DNA of 9,976 nt from the NCBI GenBank assembly GCA_016295615.1, contig JAEDKW010000037.1, positions 1 through 9,976 of the forward strand, read 5' to 3'. The position numbers were made by a program, and so were the translations under genes. The notes under the pieces were generated by a model that was not told the origin of the DNA, ran no database searches, and was given only the letters and a program-made list of their open reading frames with translations. The DNA comes from Oscillospiraceae bacterium. GTDB taxonomy: Bacteria > Bacillota > Clostridia > Oscillospirales > Oscillospiraceae. Of the stretch, positions 6,265-9,976 are shown one piece after another. The stretch's first letter is position 1; each line of letters opens with the position of its first letter.

Positions 6265-6306
6265 AAACCGTACTTCCGGGCATTTTTCCGCCCATCGGTA
6301 CGGTTT
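6265..6306 (-). promoter_or_regulatory. Hairpin in the spoIIAA leader (possible attenuator or RNA control element)
   Basis: AAACCGTAC (6265-6273) and GTACGGTTT (6298-6306) form a 9-bp outer stem. GGGC (6278-6281) and GCCC (6290-6293) form a 4-bp inner stem. Between them is a 4x4 internal loop which, read on the minus strand (CGAU against GGAA), could form tandem G-A pairs. On the minus strand the hairpin is followed by a T-rich run with two interruptions (CATTTATTTTT), then by the spoIIAA ribosome binding site. It could be a weak intrinsic terminator acting as an attenuator, or a structural leader. On the plus strand there is no T-run after it. I do not recognise it as a known riboswitch. Confidence 0.55.
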
Positions 6307-6315
6307 TGAGTATAG

Positions 6316-6331
6316 CTTGCCCAACGGCAAG
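6316..6331. repeat. Short inverted repeat upstream of the spoIIA leader hairpin
   Basis: CTTGCC and GGCAAG form a 6-bp perfect stem around a 4-base loop. It lies nine bases beyond the larger leader hairpin. It could be a second leader hairpin or a protein-binding palindrome near the spoIIA promoter. I found no convincing sigma-H promoter (AGGAWWT with GAAT) in this gap, so the true spoIIA start is not resolved. Confidence 0.35.
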
Positions 6332-6402
6332 ATTTATGCTGAAACATGTCACAGACAAGATTATTTTTTGTGTGTATTTGCCGCGCTTTTTCATGATTGT
6401 TA

Positions 6403-6431
6403 TTGCATTTTTGCCGCTTTCGCCATAAAAT
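6403..6431 (+). promoter_or_regulatory. Predicted sigma-A promoter of the NimA-like gene
   Basis: TTGCAT (6403-6408), a 17-base spacer and TAAAAT (6426-6431) give a start near 6438, close to the ribosome binding site at 6447-6453. The -10 is good and the -35 is partial. Confidence 0.55.
6419..6425 (-). promoter_or_regulatory. Possible Spo0A box upstream of spoIIAA
   Basis: On the minus strand TGGCGAA fits the core Spo0A consensus TGNCGAA. It lies about 180 bases upstream of the spoIIAA start codon. In B. subtilis spoIIA is activated by phosphorylated Spo0A, so such a site would be expected here. A 7-base match can easily arise by chance, and the site also overlaps the promoter of the divergent flavoprotein gene. 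Confidence 0.25.
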
Positions 6432-6459
6432 AAAGAAAATCTGAAAAAGGAGGTTGACG

Positions 6460-6927
6460 ATGATGCGCCGTAATGACCGCGAACTTGACTTTCCTGCGAT
6501 TCTTTCTCTGCTTGACCGATGCCGCATCGTCCGTCTTGCCATGATCGACGGGCAGGAGCCTTACATTGTCCCGCTCAACTACGGTTACACCTGCACCGAT
6601 GGGCAGATCACACTCTATTGCCACAGCGCCAAAGAAGGGCGCAAGCTCGACGTTATGCGCGCAAACCCGCATATCGGCTTTGAGATGGACGCCGATTATC
6701 AGCTTCAGACGCATGAGGAGGCCTGCCACCACAGCAATCTCTTCTCCTCCGTCATCGGCACGGGAGAATTTGAACTGCTCGAAGGCGAAGCGAAAAAGCA
6801 GGCGCTCTCTGTACTGATGCGCCATCAAACCGGGCGCGATTTTGTCTTTACCGATGCACAGGCGAATTCCGTCGCTGTATTCGCCGTCCATGTGAAAACG
6901 ATTTCCGGCAAGGCGAAAACGAAGTAA
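6460..6927 (+). CDS. Pyridoxamine 5'-phosphate oxidase-fold flavin-binding protein, NimA-like
   Basis: This small soluble protein of 155 residues has a split-barrel FMN-binding fold. RLAMIDGQEPYIVPLNYGY (25-43) and LYCHSAKEGRKLDVMRANP (52-70) are the family's hallmark segments; H55 and the following SAKEGRK lie where the flavin phosphate and active site are expected. FEMDADYQL and SSVIGTGEFELLEG follow the NimA-like pattern. NimA itself reduces 5-nitroimidazoles, but most clostridial members are uncharacterised flavoproteins, so no resistance role should be assumed. The start at ATG 6460 is six bases from the consensus site AAGGAGG (6447-6453); ATG 6463 is equally possible. The TTG at 6454 directly abuts that site and is unlikely. 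The gene stands alone, divergent from spoIIA, with its own promoter and terminator. Confidence 0.88.
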   Translation: MMRRNDRELDFPAILSLLDRCRIVRLAMIDGQEPYIVPLNYGYTCTDGQITLYCHSAKEGRKLDVMRANPHIGFEMDADYQLQTHEEACHHSNLFSSVIGTGEFELLEGEAKKQALSVLMRHQTGRDFVFTDAQANSVAVFAVHVKTISGKAKTK

Positions 6928-6974
6928 TCGTTCGTCCCGCTCCCCCTGTAAGACCTGTCAAGAGTTATGAAAGC

Positions 6975-7011
6975 AAAAAGGAAGACCGCTGCGAAGCGGT
7001 CTTCCTTTTTT
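6975..7011. terminator. Strong bidirectional intrinsic terminator
   Basis: AAGGAAGACCGCT (6978-6990) pairs perfectly with AGCGGTCTTCCTT (6995-7007) around a GCGA tetraloop (GNRA type). The stem is flanked by A's on the left and by a T-run on the right, so both strands end in T's. It should stop the rightward NimA-like gene (ends 6927) and the leftward aldo/keto reductase gene (ends 7099). Confidence 0.95.
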
Positions 7012-7044
7012 GCCCGGTTTTTTAATGCACGCTTATGTATCGTC

Positions 7045-7091
7045 TTTTGCGCATTCACCACATACCGAGGTAATGCGTATGCCGCGCAAAA
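7045..7091. repeat. Imperfect inverted repeat downstream of the aldo/keto reductase gene
   Basis: TTTTGCGC (7045-7052) is mirrored by GCGCAAAA (7084-7091). Inside, GCATT-C-ACC is mirrored by GGTAATGC with one bulged base. It lies in the 3' untranslated stretch (7012-7098) between the reductase stop and the terminator. It may be a 3'-end RNA structure or a decayed terminator; I see no T-run directly after it. Confidence 0.35.
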
Positions 7092-7098
7092 TGGCATT

Positions 7099-8118
7099 CT
7101 ATTTTGCCTCCGCGAGCACCTTCCAGTAGTCCTCGTAGTTTTCCTGCAAAAGGCTCGGCGTATCAAGCCCGTAAGGGCATTTCACTTTACAATGATTGCA
7201 GTGCATACACTTTTCGATCCTGTGCATTTTCTCCTGCCATTGCGGCGTGAGCCAGTCGGCTGCCGGCGCGCGGCGCAGCATCAGAGACATGCGCGCACAC
7301 TGATTGATCTCGATCCCGGCGGGACAAGGCATGCAGTAGCCGCAGCCGCGGCAGAATTCGCCGGTCAGCTCCTTGCGGTCATGCTCGATGGTCGCCTTGC
7401 GCTCCTCCGTCAGGACGGCGCCTTGGCGAACGCAGGCAAGGAACTGATCCAGCTCCCATTCATGCTGCACGCCCCAAATGGGGACGACCCCCTCCTGCAG
7501 CTCCATCCATGCCGCGGCAGCAAACCCATCGCGGATCAGACCGCCCGCCATTCCCTTCATTGCGATGAAGCCCATCTTTTTTTCACGGCAGCCGTCGAGC
7601 AGCTTTTGTTCCTGTACGCCGGAGAGATAGCTGTACGGAAACTGCAGCGTCGCGTAAAGTCCGGAGTCGATCGCCTCCTGCGCCACGGCGAGGCGGTGAT
7701 TCGTGATGCCGATGTGCCGGATCTTCCCCTGCTTTTTCGCCTCCAGAGCCGCGTCATAGAGTCCGTCCTCTCCGCCCGGCTTCGGACAGAAGGCAGGATT
7801 GTGGAACTGGTAGAGATCGATATAGTCGGTTTTCAGTGTGCGCAGACTCGTTTCAAGGTCTTTTCGTAAGCCTTCTGCGGTCGAAGCGCCCGTTTTGGTG
7901 GCAAGCACGACTTTGTCGCGCATGCCGTCAAAGGCGTAGCCGACCTTTTCCTCGCTGTCACTGTAAGCGCGGGCGGTATCGAAAAAGTTCATACCGCCGT
8001 CATAAGCCTTGCGCAGCAGACGCGCCGCTTCCTCCTTCGTGATGCGCTGGATCGGCAGACAGCCAAAGCCGTTTTTCTCAAGGATGATTCCGGTCGAGCC
8101 CAGCTCTATCTTGTGCAT
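7099..8118 (-). CDS. Aldo/keto reductase with C-terminal 4Fe-4S ferredoxin-like domain
   Basis: The protein has 339 residues. The aldo/keto reductase barrel carries the full catalytic tetrad: D47 and Y52 (FFDTARAYS), K75 (VVLATKTGA) and H106 (LYQFHNP). From about 250 it has a ferredoxin-like region with C256-x2-C259-x2-C262-x2-C265-P and C304-x2-C307-x2-C310-x3-C314-P, enough for two [4Fe-4S] clusters. This architecture is common in anaerobes and implies electron transfer between iron-sulfur clusters and a carbonyl substrate or its partner; the substrate cannot be read from the sequence. The start at 8118 is set by CCTCCTT on the plus strand (8124-8130), which is AAGGAGG on the minus strand. 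The gene follows valS by 58 bases holding a hairpin but no evident promoter, so it may be read through from valS, and it ends before the bidirectional terminator. Confidence 0.95.
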   Translation of the reverse strand: MHKIELGSTGIILEKNGFGCLPIQRITKEEAARLLRKAYDGGMNFFDTARAYSDSEEKVGYAFDGMRDKVVLATKTGASTAEGLRKDLETSLRTLKTDYIDLYQFHNPAFCPKPGGEDGLYDAALEAKKQGKIRHIGITNHRLAVAQEAIDSGLYATLQFPYSYLSGVQEQKLLDGCREKKMGFIAMKGMAGGLIRDGFAAAAWMELQEGVVPIWGVQHEWELDQFLACVRQGAVLTEERKATIEHDRKELTGEFCRGCGYCMPCPAGIEINQCARMSLMLRRAPAADWLTPQWQEKMHRIEKCMHCNHCKVKCPYGLDTPSLLQENYEDYWKVLAEAK

Positions 8119-8137
8119 AGCACCCTCCTTTTTGTTA

Positions 8138-8165
8138 AGCGATACCGCTTTACAGCGGTATCGCT
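8138..8165. repeat. Perfect 12-bp hairpin between valS and the aldo/keto reductase gene
   Basis: AGCGATACCGCT (8138-8149) and AGCGGTATCGCT (8154-8165) are perfect inverted copies around a 4-base loop, which on the minus strand is GTAA, a GNRA tetraloop. On the minus strand it is followed by TTAACAAAAAGG, not by a T-run, so it is a poor intrinsic terminator for valS. On the plus strand the following bases are only loosely T-rich. It may be an mRNA stabiliser or processing site between the two cistrons, or a protein-binding palindrome. Confidence 0.7.
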
Positions 8166-8176
8166 ATTGTTATATT

Positions 8177-9976
8177 TCACTTTTTCATTGCGGCAGCGGA
8201 AGCGTCAAGCTTCTCAATGAGCGCCTGAAGCTTGGCAGCGTCTTCACGGGCGCCGTTGATGACGGCTTCGGGCGCCTTTGCCATAAAGCCGGGATTGTTC
8301 AGCTTGTTCATAATGCCGGCAAGCTGTTTCTCCGCGTTTGCCTTCTCCCTGGCGATACGGGCAAGTTCTTTCTCAAAATCGACCAGCTCGGCGAGCGGCA
8401 TAAAGATACGCGCGGCATGCGTATCGACCTCGACCATACCGTCAGCGGCGGGGATCTCATCGGCGCCGACGATCGTCACGTCACTTGCGGAAGCGAGACG
8501 TGTAAAGAACGGGATGCCGGCGGTAAACTCATCCGAATGCGCGGTGGCAATGGTATAATGCACCTTCCTGCCCGGACCGACATTCATCTCGTTGCGGCGG
8601 GCGCGGATGGCGGTGATCGCCTCAATGACGTTCTGCATCGCCTCCTCCTCAGCGGGGAAGCTGAGCGCTTCGCCGTACTCCGGCCACTTCGAGAGCATCA
8701 GGAATTTCTCCGTGTGCGGCAGCGCCTGATAAATTTCCTCGGTAATAAACGGCATGAACGGATGCAGCAGCTTGAGCGTTTCGATCAGGACATAGCACAG
8801 AACATTCTGCGCGTTCTCGCGCGCGGCGGGGTCTTCGCTGTTCAGGCGGTTTTTCGTCAGCTCGATGAACCAGTCGCAGTAGTTGTCCCAGATAAAGTCA
8901 TACACCTTCGCGGACGCGACGCCGAGCTCAAAGGCGTCCATATTGTCCGTGACCTCGCGGATGAGCGTGTTGAGCTTGGACAAGATCCACTTGTCCTCCA
9001 GCTCAAGCTTCTCAGGCAGCTCCACCTTGTCAATGGTGAGGTTCATCATCACGAAGCGGCTCGCGTTCCAGATCTTGTTGCAGAAGTTGCGCATCGCCTC
9101 CGTCTTTTCGACGTAGAAGCGCATGTCGTTGCCGGGAGAGTTGCCGGTGATGAGGTTGAAGCGCAGCGCGTCGGCGCCGTATTTTTCCGCCATCTCCAGC
9201 GGGTCGATGCCGTTTCCGAGTGATTTCGACATCTTGCGCCCCTTGTCGTCGCGCACGAGACCGTGGATAAAGACGGTCTTGAACGGCTCACGCTTCATCT
9301 GCTCCATACCGGAGAAGATCATGCGCGCGACCCAGAAGAAGATGATGTCGTAGCCCGTGACCATGACGGAGGTCGGGTACCAGTAGTTGAGGTCGGCGGC
9401 GTTTTGATCGGGCCAGCCCATCGTGGAGAACGGCCAAAGGGCAGAAGAGAACCAGGTGTCGAGCACGTCCTCCTCGCGCGTCAGGTGCTTGCAGCCGCAC
9501 TTTTCGCACTCAGTGGGGTCTTCGCGCTTGACGTTGATGTGACCGCACTTGTCGCAGTACCATGCCGGGATCTGGTGACCCCACCAGAGCTGACGGGAGA
9601 TGCACCAGTCATGGACATTCTCCATCCAGTTGATATAGGTCTTGGTAAAACGCTCCGGTACAAACCTGATCGTGCCGTCGTTCACGACGCGGATGGCTTC
9701 CTTGGCGAGCGGCTCCATCTTGACGAACCACTGTGCGGAGATGAGCGGCTCGACGTCATTGTGGCAGCGGTAGCAGGTGCCGACATTGTGGGAGTACGGC
9801 TCAGTCTTGACGAGGTAGCCCTGCTCCTCAAGGTCCTTCACCAGCGCCTTGCGGCACTCATAGCGGTCCATCCCGTTGTACTTTCCGCCGTTTTCGTTGA
9901 TGTGACCGTCGTCGGCGATGACGCGGATGACCTCAAGGTTGTGGCGAAGACCCACCTCAAAGTCGTTCGGATCGTG
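8177..9976 (-). CDS. valS: Valyl-tRNA synthetase (class I), N-terminal part beyond the window edge
   Basis: This enzyme charges tRNA-Val with valine and edits mischarged threonine. 599 residues of the C-terminal part are visible; the usual length is near 880, so the HIGH motif and about 280 residues lie off the right edge. The visible part opens in the CP1 editing domain (HDPNDFEVGLRHNLEVI, then GKYNGMDRY). It continues with ISAQWFVKM and WCISRQLWWGHQIPAWYC, then a zinc-ribbon-like pair CDKCG and CEKCG, the DVLDTWFSSALWPFSTMGW block, KMSKS within GRKMSKSLGNG (codons 9221-9235), the anticodon-binding helical domain, and a C-terminal coiled-coil arm rich in E, K and A (about the last 70 residues). 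The frame is open without a stop to the window end. The upstream regulatory region, where a T-box would be expected, is not visible. Confidence 0.98.
   Translation of the reverse strand, partial: HDPNDFEVGLRHNLEVIRVIADDGHINENGGKYNGMDRYECRKALVKDLEEQGYLVKTEPYSHNVGTCYRCHNDVEPLISAQWFVKMEPLAKEAIRVVNDGTIRFVPERFTKTYINWMENVHDWCISRQLWWGHQIPAWYCDKCGHINVKREDPTECEKCGCKHLTREEDVLDTWFSSALWPFSTMGWPDQNAADLNYWYPTSVMVTGYDIIFFWVARMIFSGMEQMKREPFKTVFIHGLVRDDKGRKMSKSLGNGIDPLEMAEKYGADALRFNLITGNSPGNDMRFYVEKTEAMRNFCNKIWNASRFVMMNLTIDKVELPEKLELEDKWILSKLNTLIREVTDNMDAFELGVASAKVYDFIWDNYCDWFIELTKNRLNSEDPAARENAQNVLCYVLIETLKLLHPFMPFITEEIYQALPHTEKFLMLSKWPEYGEALSFPAEEEAMQNVIEAITAIRARRNEMNVGPGRKVHYTIATAHSDEFTAGIPFFTRLASASDVTIVGADEIPAADGMVEVDTHAARIFMPLAELVDFEKELARIAREKANAEKQLAGIMNKLNNPGFMAKAPEAVINGAREDAAKLQALIEKLDASAAAMKK

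Noticed and set aside
6238..6330. Longer SpoIIAA starting at 6330
   Set aside because: The extra residues run through the leader hairpin and match nothing in the family; ATG 6237 has a good ribosome binding site.
6309..6337. Sigma-A or sigma-H promoter for spoIIA (TATACT at 6309-6314 minus)
   Set aside because: No acceptable -35 at 16-18 bases and no sigma-H pattern (AGGAWWT with GAAT) could be found, so I do not assign the promoter.
6454..6459. TTG at 6454 as start of the NimA-like protein
   Set aside because: It abuts the Shine-Dalgarno AAGGAGG directly; ATG at 6460 has normal spacing.
8138..8165. Hairpin as intrinsic terminator of valS
   Set aside because: No T-run follows on the minus strand; TTAACAAAAAGG leads straight into the next ribosome binding site.
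8009..9223. Long open frame (404 codons) antisense to valS and the aldo/keto reductase start
   Set aside because: It runs opposite to strongly conserved ValS sequence, shows no recognisable domain and has an unnatural composition. It is a shadow frame.

Overview
The window reads as chromosomal DNA from an endospore-forming clostridial Firmicute. It carries the complete spoIIAA-spoIIAB-sigF operon. Its LexA boxes are of the Gram-positive CGAAC-N4-GTTCG type, and its PcrA helicase has an insert between motifs I and Ia that I associate with Oscillospiraceae/Ruminococcaceae. Coding DNA is GC-rich and the intergenic gaps are AT-rich. The family placement is inference from recalled sequences, not a database result. 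I see no mobile element, CRISPR array, rRNA or tRNA. Coding density is high, and no stretch over 300 bases lacks a gene.

Left part (1-4873): a pcrA-type UvrD helicase runs leftward off the window edge. Facing away from it is a rightward operon of a 39-residue membrane peptide, a radical SAM protein of the 'linked to uracil-DNA glycosylase' type, and its DUF4130 partner. The operon promoter is close to ideal (TTGACA, 17 bases, TATAAT). One LexA box fills its spacer and a second covers the expected transcription start, so the operon should be tightly repressed and induced by DNA damage. The radical SAM protein has a helix-hairpin-helix region near its C-terminus and ends with QLSLF, an exact match to the sliding-clamp-binding consensus. 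Together these suggest an SOS-induced, replisome-linked DNA repair or modification system of unknown chemistry, with an SOS-induced membrane peptide as its first product.

Middle part (4764-6927): the leftward sporulation operon spoIIAA-spoIIAB-sigF has 4-base ATGA overlaps between its genes. Its last gene, sigF, overlaps the convergent DUF4130 gene by 110 bases with no visible terminator. SOS-induced transcription could therefore run antisense into sigF. The spoIIA leader holds a long hairpin of unknown role. Divergent from it is a small NimA-like flavin-binding protein gene with its own promoter, closed by a strong bidirectional terminator.

Right part (7099-9976): a leftward iron-sulfur aldo/keto reductase gene lies downstream of valS (valyl-tRNA synthetase, N-terminal part off the window). 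The two are separated by 58 bases that hold a perfect 12-bp hairpin.
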